NCBI GenBank assembly: GCA_020809705.1 | Contig: CP085830.1 | Location: 124,001-188,000 of the forward strand | DNA from: Calonectria ilicicola | Taxonomy: Eukaryota; Ascomycota; Sordariomycetes; Hypocreales; Nectriaceae | DNA length: 64,000 nt | Direction of reading: 5' to 3' | Notes under the pieces: generated by a model | Told to the model about the DNA's origin: nothing | Database searches by the model: none | What the model saw: only the letters and a program-made list of their open reading frames with translations | In this document: one piece after another, positions 38,640 through 51,267 of the stretch | Numbering within the stretch: the stretch's first letter is position 1 | How the letters are laid out: every line of letters begins with the position of its first letter | Position numbers and translations under genes: made by a program

Positions 38640-39134
38640 TATAAGAATCCATACTTCCCATTATATCAATTAGCCCATCAGGCCAAAAAATAAATCAATA
38701 ATTATAATACTTATAATTATAAATATAAATAATAACTATTAAATAAGATCTTATATACTTAATTATATAAATTATAATATAATATCTCCTCTCCAATAAA
38801 TATACCCTTAAGCCCTATTACCTCTTATTAATTTATTATATTAATAAAAATAACTAAACCTTATCATCTTATACTATATATAACTACCTTACCCTAATTA
38901 GCCATAATAAGGCCTAATTTAAGCTAATATTAAATTCCTTATTAAAGTATATAACCTTAGAATTAAACTTATGATCTATAATATATAATTATTATATAAG
39001 GATTTATACTTTCTATTATATCAATTAGCCTATTAGGCTAAAAGATAAGTTAATAATTGTAATGCTTGTAATTATAGGTACGGATAATAGCTATTAAATA
39101 GGGTCTTGTGCGCCTAGTTGCACAGGTTGTAACA
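38640..39134 (-). mobile_element. TRIM-like LTR element copy 2
   Basis: Also 495 bp, on the minus strand: LTRs 39134-38995 and 38779-38640, polypurine GGAGAGGAGATATTA before the 3' LTR. A perfect TTTAT target duplication lies at 38635-38639 and 39135-39139. This duplication differs from that of copy 1, so the two inserted independently into the same LINE. Confidence 0.88.
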
Positions 39135-39700
39135 TTTATAATAATTTTATATAAGATTTTATTTATATTATTCTAGGCAATTTGTATAATATAGGTAAAA
39201 GCTATAGTTATACTACTGGCTACTATTGCTATATATATTTATCCTTTTAATTAATATACTATTTCTATATTCCTTATCTCTCTTATTATTTTTATAATTA
39301 TCTTTCCTATCTTAATTACTTCCTTAACTATAAGATTTACTTCTTTATATATTTTAATTACTATATTTATAATTTTAATAATTTTAATTTAAATATTCTT
39401 AATTATATATTATACTTATTTTAATTTAATTTATATTTTTTTTATATTAATTTTATTAATATTTTTAATAAAATAATATTTAAAAAATATTAAATTTTAA
39501 TAAATAAAATAAATATTTTTATAATAAAATTTTATATATTTATAATTTTAATTATTACTTATAAATTATTATTTATATAAATTAATACTTTCTTTAAATA
39601 ATCTTATAATTCTATAATATATTCTTAATATCTATTAACCCATACTATATACTAAGGCTATTAAATTATTATAATACCTCCTATATACAAGACTTACACA
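39135..39700 (-). mobile_element. LINE segment 1 (5' end, start of gag-like ORF1)
   Basis: Minus-strand trace: IYKEVNLIVKEVIKIGKIII...EIRNIEIVY, then GxIYIAIVASSITIAFTY, resembling the coiled-coil start of fungal LINE ORF1. The 5' limit, about 39700, is set by the return to normal base composition. Confidence 0.65.
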
Positions 39701-40383
39701 AGAGAGATTCACAGCATTTCAATTAGCTCCTTTACTCAGTTATATACTCAGTTTTTCATGTACTTTTCAAAAATTTCTGTTCTTGCTGGAGGGAAGTTTG
39801 TCGCTGGTCGTACTCGCTTACGGACATCAAATGTTGAGGCCCAAACGATGTCACGTGCTGCATAGCCTCACTAGGCAGACAGTGTCATCGAGAGATTAGG
39901 AAGACGCAGGGTGCAAGGCATATAAATTCTTCGGGTGTGACAAATAGCCTCTGAAAAAATATACGGAGATGATATGTGTCCGGATTGATAGAGTTTTCTA
40001 TCAGCCTTTTTGAGGGCATCTCAGGGTTGTGCCGTACACGACTATGAGAGTTAATTGTGCGGTACAGCTACTATTACTAACAGTACCGATGATTGTAAAA
40101 CCTAGTTGTACTGATAGGTGCCCCGTTATTGGTTGAGACCGCACTTGCCCCCGGGACCGGAATTCACAAAACATGGATAAACATTCACTGGTAAGATTCG
40201 TCTGGCTTGGTTTCAATGACATGTAAATTAGCATGTGGATCAAAGCAAGAACGAGATACAGAAACGATCTATCACTTCTAAACCTGATCGAAAAGTAAAT
40301 CCAGCGCAAGAATTCCCACACGTAGCCAAAATCAGGACATCGCTCTAAAAAAGAATGCGCAGTCAAAATTCCTCCGTTGGGGC
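39701..40383. other. downstream region of the protease gene
   Basis: GC-normal, no recognisable gene. An open frame at 40001-40366 (-) lacks domain features and overlaps the probable 3' UTR of the subtilisin-like gene. Confidence 0.5.
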
Positions 40384-41850
<1,467 letters not shown>

Positions 41851-41935
41851 TTTGAACTGTTATCAAGGTTCCAGAGAGAAGAGAGAGCTGGATTGTTGGG
41901 TTGATGAGTTAGAAAGACACGGCATCATCTTGCAT

Positions 41936-41942
41936 CTTTATA
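41936..41942 (-). promoter_or_regulatory. TATA box of the subtilisin-like gene
   Basis: TATAAAG on the minus strand, about 86-92 nt upstream of the start codon, at the usual distance for a highly expressed secreted protease gene. Confidence 0.5.
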
Positions 41943-44608
41943 GCTGTTTGTCCATGAACTCAACGGAGTCCTCATGACAAACCTCTCTCACCACTAATTG
42001 TGTTGTCCGTCTTGGCGATTGTATCATGCATGGCAATGTCAAAAAAAATCCCGTTGTTAAGCATATTCGGTTTCCTAAACCGGGCTCGGCCCACAGAGCC
42101 GAGGAAGGAAGGTAGGTGGTGTGGTAAACCGACCATTGGGAATCTAACTATACACTAAGAATCGGGTACCTTCAAGGTTGCCGCCATATGCAAGGAACAA
42201 TTGTGGTGGTTCCTGGGCATTTCTGATAAAGGCAGCTTCATAACGACCTTTCTTCACATGAATTTGTGCCTGAAGCCGTTGAGCAAACCTGATTGGAGTC
42301 TTGGCAATTACATCCCGGCCGGAGGGTGCAGACAGGGGGCATGGTGGTTGTACAGGGTTTGGGCTGATTAGGAAAGCATCCGAACTTTCTATAGGCTGCC
42401 CCAATACGAATTTAATGTCGACATAAGTTCCTGGAATAAAAATGTGCGATGGGTGAGTGGCCAGAAATACGACCTCCTTCTCTTTTGGATCAACGGATGG
42501 AACACACTCCGCAGTTAAGGAGCGCGGCTAGCATCCAAAACCGGGACAAGGCTTCAAATTAGGTTAAAAACGCCGGTTGCATTGACGATGTTATCCCTGT
42601 CTCGGAAAGGCGCCGTCGATCTCGCAACAGAGTGGCCTGTCGGCCGATACCGAAATGACAGGGATCGTAATCAGTCAATACCCCACAAGGTACGGTGAGA
42701 TCCTCGGCTGCGGATAGCCTGTTGGGGCAGTATCGCCTCCTTTGCATATACGATCTTGCGGGATGGGATGTCAGCCTGTCTGTGAATAATAATCCTTGAA
42801 TCGTAGCACGCCTTATCTCGCACTCTTATACACACCATTAGTTAAAGTTTACTACCTTAATTCCTATGTCTATTTGCTGGTGTTTGAGTCTGGCACCTCT
42901 CTGAATTGCAGTTATTTGATCTTGCACCTGCTTTGATGGGTTAGACTAGCGGCTTGAGCCGTGGTTCCACTAGTCTAATTCTTCACTCTGATAGGCACCG
43001 GCCTTCGGACTGAGATATACCGTGAGTGTGGATATTACAGTTAGCGAAAAGCAAGACCAGTTCTAAATCCCCCCACGCCAAAATCGACTGTAGTTGATCG
43101 TGCATTGGTAGCAAGTGAGCTTTTCACGTCATTTATAGGTATAAATGACGAAATTTTCTCCTCTTTCGTGCTACCGTAGATTTTCAAAAATTGCCCTATG
43201 AATTTAATGGACAACCCAAGCAGAGAGCAGACGACGTCAAAAATCTTCAATAACTTTACTTAGTTGGTATTCAACCATACCGACAATGCCGCGGTTGCAG
43301 CGGATTGATTCCTAAAAGATGTGAGGATGGCATTCGATTCAAAACCTTATTCCCATAGTGGTGTATGATGGTGCACAGGGATAGCCCCGGTGTGGGGGGC
43401 TCTAGGATATTCTAATGAACGCACCTATCGTAGGGCCTCGATTAAAGGCCTGAAATAGCTCGAAATAAACTGGATTCTCTGACCAACACGAACCAATAAA
43501 TCCCAGAACGAGATTTGTTAAGACTGTGCAAAAGATCCTTGATCCATCCGGCCAAGCATTCTATCATTGTGGAGTAGGATAACGAATATGAAGGCGATGA
43601 CAAAGACTTGGAGGCATGCACATAGACATAGGGCGACGTGTTCATCGCTAAGAAGGAATTCTTCCAAATACGGTAGTGGTGGTTATTTACAAGATGTCCA
43701 TTGCCTGGGTGTTACCATTCCTAACGAACACGCCCGGACCTCGTACCGCAACCGCGATAATATAATTTGAAGCCAAGAATCCGGCCAATCCGCGTCTAGG
43801 ATCTGTATTTGGTATGATGGCCCCTCAAGGGTGATCACAAGGGCCCTTCGGGCTTACCACGGGATCATGTCATGGTCCAGGCATGATTTGCCGCTGCCAA
43901 GGCTTGGCCGAATCGATGTGGCGGCACATGACATTTAGTGCATTAGATAAGCTATCTAGATACTCCAATAAAGAAAATGCAGGCATATTACGCATTTGAG
44001 CTGTGAGTGCCAATATAATTCTTTCTCGTTATGCTAAACTATCTGGTCTATGAGTGTGAATGTGTTTGGATTGGTGTCTGATTAGGCTAGAGACAAGTGA
44101 AAATAACAAGCAAAGAAGTGAAGTATCTCCTATCAGTGAAGTCAATATATAATACATCTTATTTTCTGCTGTTTTCAAGCCCCTGATTTACATTGTATGA
44201 CATATTTCATTGTTTGTATTCGCAATCATATCAGTGTCCTAAGCGAATTGTCTATCACTAGTTAAAACGAGGCCCAACGTTTATTACGGACGTAGTTATA
44301 GGGTAGGTTACGTCGGTATACATCTACAATGACGTCATGAATTCTCTTCTAAGGGCAATGTGGGGTTTCATTAGATTTGTGCGCAAGGTGAGAAAATGTT
44401 TGCAGCTCTCCAAGCCATAAAATAAATTTCTATCGTACAAATTCCTTATAATACCAAGTTATTCTCTATAAAGACTAGTTAATTTAACCCGTAAAGACAG
44501 CTCTCCCGAATCCCCTCTGCAAAAAACGATAAGAAATAGTTGCGCGAGTTAAAATAGGCAAATGATTTGGTTTTTGACGATCAAAAACGAGATTGCTTAT
44601 AGCTTGTA
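41943..44608. other. 2.7-kb intergenic region
   Basis: No supported gene. Open frames near 42144-42404, 43041-43250 and 43442-43645 (all -) have no domain or splice logic. A 38-bp double stem lies at 42941-42978: TTAGACTAG pairs with CTAGTCTAA, and CGGCT pairs with AGCCG inside it. The region divides the downstream side of the RTA1-like gene from the protease promoter. Confidence 0.5.
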
Positions 44609-45628
44609 CTAGGCATCATCACTAGGAGACGTGTCCAGTCGAATGCTCAGAGGTTCCGAAGAAGCATACCCATCAGGTGCCTCATACCCAGTTCTCATGA
44701 CGGGAAAGAAAAATGCTGGGTGGAAGATCGTGAGAGCAACAGAAGTCATGGCGATCATCCTGGTTTTGTTAGAGATTTCAACAATTAGGTGGAAAAGTTT
44801 CACTTACAATCCATCCAAAATAAGGAACTCTTTCTCGTTGCGCATTCTCGGATTTCCCCAACCACCTGCCATTTCAGGAATCCTATTTTGATATGAGATT
44901 AGCACTTGACAAAATGGATGACAGAATTACCGGTAGATGCAACGAATAAGGACAGTGACATATGCAAAGAAAATGGCTGCCTGGAAAATTTTGTCCTTCT
45001 GGCTGGTGGGCATGCTTGGCCATTTGGGATTGTTTGCGAATCGCCGGTGACGGTATCGCCTGAAACCATAATCGACGACTAAGAGGCCGCACAATGCCAT
45101 GGTGGCGACCTGAAAAACGATACCAGCAATCATGATGTTGTTTCCGAGATCAAGCTGATCACTGTCATCGGCGGTGGAAGCGATGCCGCCCCCAGCGGCT
45201 TGGAGGACAATGGAAATTGCATCTGAGCCAATAAAGATCCAGGTGTAGAGAAAGGGCTTCAATTTTGAGTATTGTGCTCCAAAATGCATTATAGTATGCT
45301 TCACCGTGAGATATATTCCGGCTGCCAAGAATGATGGTGCTAAGATTAGGCAAACAATCTGCATCTTCTTGGCGGCGCTGTTCCATGGGTTACTGTGCAT
45401 CATGATCCTTGCCACATAACCAAGCAATTCAATCAGGCATCCTATCGCAACCACAATGGAATACGAATAGACTCTCGTTAGAAAAGCCAGGATTGTTTGG
45501 GCGCAAAAGATTATGGTGAAAACGGCGAGAAGGGCAATGTTGGCCGGGAGCGAAGGGTAGTAGCCGTAAGTTGTCGCTTCGACAGGGCAAGCTGCGGAAA
45601 TGGCAGTACAATTATGGGTGTTCACCAT
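44609..45628 (-). CDS. RTA1-like seven-helix membrane protein
   Basis: Predicted 307-aa integral membrane protein of the fungal lipid-translocating exporter/RTA1 family. Exons 45628-44931, 44882-44808, 44759-44609, with two 48-bp introns (both phase 2). About seven hydrophobic segments run from residue 27 to the C-terminus. Family signatures are ARIMMHSNPW, QIVCLILAPSFLAAGIYL, FIGSDAISIVLQAAGGG and, restored by splicing, RCIYRIPEMAGGWG...NEKEFLILDG. The last segment ends FHPAFFFPV, with a short polar tail. Family members have been linked to resistance to 7-aminocholesterol and sphingoid bases (RTA1, RSB1) and to stress tolerance. The substrate here is unknown. The gene is divergent from the Zn2Cys6 regulator across 1.8 kb. 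Confidence 0.93.
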
Positions 45629-47423
45629 GTTGAAGAATATTCGGGATTTTCGTTTCGTTGAGTGTTGTCAAGTATGGGGTTAGAAAAATGAGAATGAATT
45701 CAGTTTCTTTTATACTTGTCCATGCAGCAGGTAGGCACCAGGAATTTCACTAGACAGATCGAGAGTCAGTGGAGAGATGGGATGTAGGACCTGGCATCGC
45801 TAACCTGAAGCAGCTAGTTTTGTCAGCATTGCGGCAATGATTCAAAGCCATCTTCGTATCCCTTGTGCTTTTAAGTGTGAGAAAATGAAGGATTCTGCCA
45901 ATGTGATGAAGTTCACAACACGGCTGACGTAGCTAGGTCTATAGCGTAGGGTCTGTTGCAGCATGCCGTTGCGGCTGTGTTGAAATTAGGTCCAAATGTA
46001 AGCAAAGATAGGACGGGAATTTTACTTGATAAGCATTTTATTTGCCGTTCCCGACTGTAGATTGTAAGAAAGAGATGAATCTGGTGAGAATTCATATTCT
46101 CCGTCCCCGATTGTTGGAGACGTAGACCGTGGAGTTTGACGCAGTATTTATATTTAATTAAAGGCATATAATTTCGAAAAAGCTTGGGAAAATAAGTGAA
46201 AAAAACTTAGAAAAGTCTATAGAAGCAATCGCATACATAAAATATGGCGCGTTCTTATTCTAAACGGGACAGAGTTCTGCAAGCTGGAACATGAATTTGC
46301 AATGTCCAGGTGTCGGACTTTGCGACAAAAGTCCGATCAGCGTTTTGAAGCTGGTCTGTGCTTGATGAGGAGCCACTGCGCCTCGGAAGGCCTGACGCGT
46401 CGGCCGGGCGCTATCCTGGAAGGGTTCAAGGGTGTCACACCCTAAGATTTTAAATGCGCGATGGAAAACACGGTGCATCTTGAAGCTGATGGATCAGGAT
46501 ACTATGGCATGCATGGAGGAGAAATAAATAGATCAATGCACATATCTGATGGACGACACTGGAGAACAGTTGTATTGGATCGCACGGGGAAGTGAAGATT
46601 GGTCAGTGTCAATCACGATACCTCTTTTTCTCTGGGGAAATTTGAGACTCGCTGTGACTGACATTCCCAAACCTGGCGATGGAAGAGGATTCTGCTATAT
46701 TGATACTCTGTATACGACGAGCTGCCTGTCCATTGAACTGATTTGGGAACTCTTTGTCGTGCTTGATTGACATGGGGAGATTATTGCTACACTGCTGCTA
46801 GAAAATACAACCCAAAGGAGCGGAGGGCAGAGAGAACCATCGAGATCAAGCTAGATCCGGCCAGATCGGATAAGTTCTCAACATCTTTCGAGCTTTCGCT
46901 CCACAGCTCTCTTGGCGGCATTATTTCTCGCCAACCATAGACCCTGATTCTAGAGGCTACTTTCAAGGGCTTTAATTAGGCGTCGCGCCAAAACAGGATT
47001 TTCAACGATAAAGCCGGGAATTGACGAACTAGTAATACTGGATGAATGGAGGCGGCATGGTGACGGAACCATGACGATACTGAGGATCGAAAGTGAGCCA
47101 ATTAGAAAACTAAGGATTGGTAGGATCTCATATCTTCTTCGTTCTGTTGGCAGGAAATGTCTCGAATATTATGAGAAATGTCTTAAAAAATATGACATGT
47201 CTGAAGAGATGCCCCACAATGCTGACCGCTATGTCCCGTGTTGTTCAGCTGGCCACCTTGGCCATGTCGTTCATGTTGAGTGTTCGTCAATCATAACGAA
47301 ACAAAATCACGCGGCCCGACGTTATTTTAAACTAGAAGCGAGGAACTATAAACAAGCACAGACATACAAGTCACAAGGTAGTATAGTTTGTACACTAATC
47401 ATCAACCGAGCCACTCCTTCAAC
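45629..47423. other. divergent intergenic region, RTA1-like / regulator
   Basis: No supported gene. Open frames at 46260-46478 (-) and 46549-46770 (+) have no recognisable domain, and the frame at 47071-47622 (+) overlaps exon 1 of the regulator in another frame. It probably contains both promoters. Confidence 0.5.
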
Positions 47424-49962
47424 ATGGCATTTCGCCCAATCCAACCTTCACCTTTCCAACCTGGGGCTGGTGGGTCCGGCTCGCAGGTGCCGGAGAGGTC
47501 ATTTCTGCTTCCAAAATACGACACGACGGTCCAGGCCTGCGAGAATTGCCGAAAGGCCAAATCCAAGGTTGGTAGAACCAATAATTCCACCCATCCAGAC
47601 CCGCCTTGCTGATGCTATGTAAAAATTAGTGCGACGGAAAACGGCCGAAATGCGGTACCTGCATTCGCAAAGAACGGCCGTGTGGATATGTTGGCGAGAG
47701 TGGGCAGTCGCTGATTAGAGCGACCAAATCCCGCCTCGAATCCCTGGAGCATCTGTTTTCCAGCCTCCAGAAAAGCTCGCCAGATGAAGCCGACAGGATA
47801 CTGCAGCATATCCGAATGGGCGGTAGTCTCACCGAGTTCAATGCAGAGGCTTTCAAGGATGCGTCGGCCAACCCACAACAACCAGATATGAATGCACAAT
47901 CTACTGGCTGCCCTCCCGGCTTCCCGCCAACCAGAAACCTGCCACCGCCGCGAGATGTCTTCCCAGGTCTGAGGTCCATGCAGAACCGTAGCGCTAATGC
48001 CAACCCAATGCCAATTCTGACGCCGATGACGGGCCAGTCAGCTCGCCCCATACGCTCTCAGCTTCCGGAGGCATCACTAACAGCGCAGGCATTGGAATCC
48101 TTTTTTAGCTGCAGCGGAAGGTTGTTTCATGTCTTCACTAAAGATCACATTCTTAATTATTTCTGCGACGTATTCGGCGCTGAGACCCCCCCTTGCGAGT
48201 CTCTATGGGCAAAAGCCGGTTGCGTCATGGCCATTGCTAGTGTCGGAGCTCAGTATCTTCCAGATGAATTCACCAAGGAGGTTGAAATCCGGTTCTACAG
48301 TTTTGCTAAGCAACTGTTTGAACACGTCCTCGAGCAGCAACCCATTGATGCAGTCAAAGTCTCCACGTTGCTGGCGCAATACAATGTCCTGGACAAATCC
48401 ATGGTGGCTCTAGCTTATGTTGGTGAGCAGTGTTTTTATTCCGTTTTGAGGTACTAGGCTAACTAACCGCGGTCAGAAATTGGGCTCAGCATCTCTCGTA
48501 TGTATGGGCTCAGTCAAGAAGCAGTTAGGCCTATTTCTATATCCGAATCCGAGTCGGCCGATCTTCAAAAGACGTGGAGAACATTGATCTTCTTTTCTAG
48601 GCAAGTCAATGACATCTCATTAGCTAAAAATATATTGCTAAATTTGCATTTCATAGCTGGTTATCCTCGACCTTGGGTTACATCTCCGCCAATGATGCTA
48701 TGTCCAATAGATCCCTGGTAAGCTATAATCCACAAATTGTACTAAGTCCATGGGTGTTGGGGAGACGAAATATATTATGACCACGAAGATCAGAAACGGC
48801 TATGTGCTAACAAATTGAAGCTTGCAGAAATTCGACCTTCGGGCCCTTCGGACATTACGGAGGGTATGCATGAACTACCCCATTCGATCACGATCAAAGG
48901 GTTAACTTATAATAGTGGTACAAATCGAAATGGTAAAGATATGTATCCTTAAAGCCGATATTCTTCGGATGCAGGTGGCCTTCAAAGAGCTCACTGTTCC
49001 CGCAATGCAATCCATCGCCAAAGATTTGCAAACCTGGTATCTTGAACTGCCACCGTCGATGCGCGTTGAAACAAGCGGCAACCCTGGGCTCAGCGTTGAG
49101 ACAAAAAGATCCATTTTTCACGTACACTTACTCTACCTAGGGGCAATCATGTTACTGTACCGTCGTATGGCGTCTCAGTTCATGCATTCTTATCTAAATA
49201 GACCTGGCGAAAATAGTCTCCCGATACCGTTGCAAGGACTCGTGGCCGAGCAAGGCATTGAATCAGTTCTTGCAGCAAGCACATCTGCCAGGATTCTAAA
49301 ACTTCTTCTAGAAGATAACAGCATCTTTAAGCGTTGTTGGCTTGTCATGTGAGTGATAGATTTCGCCTATCTTGTAGAGATCTACTCGCTGGCTCATTTT
49401 TTTATCTAATCAAATATGCAGATTCCAAGCCTACACTTCCGGGACAGTTCTTTTGCACGCGGTAATCCAGAAACAAATGCATAATTTCCATCCAGCAACC
49501 TGGCAGGAAGATCTGGAGCAATCGAAGGATTGTATTGCGGTTCTTGATTTCTGCGGAAGTCTTGATCGAGTCGCTGCAAAATTCAAGGAACGCCTAGAGA
49601 CAATCTACGGAAAGCTATCCCAGTGGCAACCGAATCCCGAATCGTTCTGGAATTGCTCAGTAGTCAGCGCAACAGATACGATTAGTAGGGCAAATACCGG
49701 TCTCGCTACCTACATGAATAATGAGTATCCACTGTTGCCAACTGAAGGGAGCTATCTTCTCAGGATTCCACAAAACACTTCGAAACATTTTGTTGACATT
49801 TCCCTCGGCGTTCTTAATTTTCTCAGTCAGCCTTTCGGCGAGCCCGACAAGTCCTCCGAAAGCTCAAATATACAAATTTGGCTAAGAGATCCTATGCGAT
49901 ATGAATATCCTCAAATGATCGAGCGTTTGGAAACGAACTACGAAAACAGTATTTCTTTCTAA
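47424..49962 (+). CDS. Zn2Cys6 transcription factor with fungal_trans domain
   Basis: Predicted 712-aa nuclear regulator. Seven exons: 47424-47567, 47630-48422, 48477-48600, 48657-48717, 48821-48863, 48916-49348, 49422-49962. The binuclear zinc cluster Cys39-x2-Cys42-x6-Cys49-x6-Cys56-x2-Cys59-x6-Cys66 is split by intron 1 just before Cys49, a common position. A short coiled-coil linker (SRLESLEHLFSSLQ) and a Pro-rich stretch follow. The middle homology region starts about residue 200 (FFSCSGRLFHVFTKDHILNYF) and includes GLSISRMYGLS. Intron 3 (48601-48656) has a GC donor, AG|GCAAGT. The 43-bp fifth exon is the least certain part but restores frame into VQIEMVKI. The pathway is unknown; the next gene downstream, same strand, is the monooxygenase, a possible target. 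Confidence 0.88.
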
Positions 49963-51267
49963 CTCGCCAAAGTGAGCTTCGGTATAGTGGATCTTGGATG
50001 CAAGAGACACTCTACTGGCTTAGGTTAATGGAGACGCCCTGCCAAGTGGTTAGATTTAGGGATTGTATTTTGGTGAGAAATATTGGCAAATAATGATCGC
50101 CTGGGCTGCACGATACAGTAGGGTTACTGGGCAAGGAGCCCGTGGACGTTGAGCACCTTGCTCCACTCTTTGGGGAGGACAGCCATGGCATGATCACCCA
50201 CCACCTTCACCTGCATCATCGATTTGATCTTTTAGATCAAAGCACTCATTATGTCCTTTCTCTGGCATGGCATATCTGCCAGTGCCTACTAAGCTCCCGA
50301 AATTCCGCCTCATAGATTATTATTAATGATGAAAACTGCCTTCTCTGATTCCTGCTTGTCCTTGATCTAAGGAGATTTAAACTACAACAATCTGAAGACA
50401 AGGCAGATTAGTTATTTTTATATACCAAAGGTTCTATTATCTGCTTCGATAAAGCCAAGGAGAAAGTCAAAGTGACGCATGTGATCAGCAACAGGCATAT
50501 TATGCTTCGAATGTGCATACATGTAGCATCTGGTAAGAAGTTATCGCAACTCTATTGCGTCATCTACTCACCCTTGCCCCACTTCATCCTCGGAGTAGAG
50601 TCGACAGCATGCGGGGCTGGTGAGACCTTGTGGTCTATTGTTTTAGCTTTGGAATGTTATCTGGCCCATAGCATTTTCATTTGACCGACAAATTTGTGTG
50701 ATGAGCTTGGGAACAGCAGCTAGAATGTAGACCAGTTGGCCGCTCGGCAGTAGTGATCAACATAACTATCATGTGAAATTATCTGAAGCTATAGAAATGT
50801 GGTTGGACAAGGAAACGCGGAGAATCTCTCATCAGCCATGGCCCCATCTTACTATCTTACATGACGCCGAGCAGCCAAAATCGTCACCCCCCTCGCAACG
50901 ACCCCAAACTCTTGCAGCGCTTGTCATCTCATGCAAGAGGTTCATCGGCTATGACTCCGGATAAAAGCACCTATTAAGAGAAAAGAAGGTGTTGATTTTA
51001 TCAATTTGACCCCATTTTGTGGCATCATTGCTCTGCCGAGGTCCTAGGGAAAAGGAAAAGTTGAACCGAAACCCCCGCTCAAAGTGTGACCTTCCATCTT
51101 GCAGCAGCATCCAACACCCTTGCTCCTTTTGTCGAACGATGAAAGGGTTTCCTTTGGCGGTGTAGGTTCAAATAAGCTGCTATTTCCGTAATAAAAAGGA
51201 ATTCGTTTGGTTGCAAATATTTTTATGTCGCTAGTAATCAAATCTCACGTCTTCACCAACAAACAAT
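49963..51267. other. intergenic between regulator and monooxygenase
   Basis: Nothing recognisable. Short open frames (50472-50684, 50773-50964, 51044-51241) are not supported. A 12-bp palindrome-like TTTGATCTTTTAGATCAAA occurs near 50222-50240. Confidence 0.45.

Noticed and set aside
7505..39700. CRISPR array, prophage or bacterial mobile island
   Set aside because: No regular spacer-repeat array and no bacterial gene organisation; introns and RIP show fungal nuclear DNA.
7505..39700. Centromere or mitochondrial insertion as the cause of AT richness
   Set aside because: The AT-rich DNA resolves into identifiable transposons related by transitions only, and no mitochondrial genes are recognisable.
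47071..47622. 183-codon plus-strand open frame ahead of the Zn2Cys6 gene
   Set aside because: It overlaps the zinc-cluster exon in another frame and has no recognisable domain.
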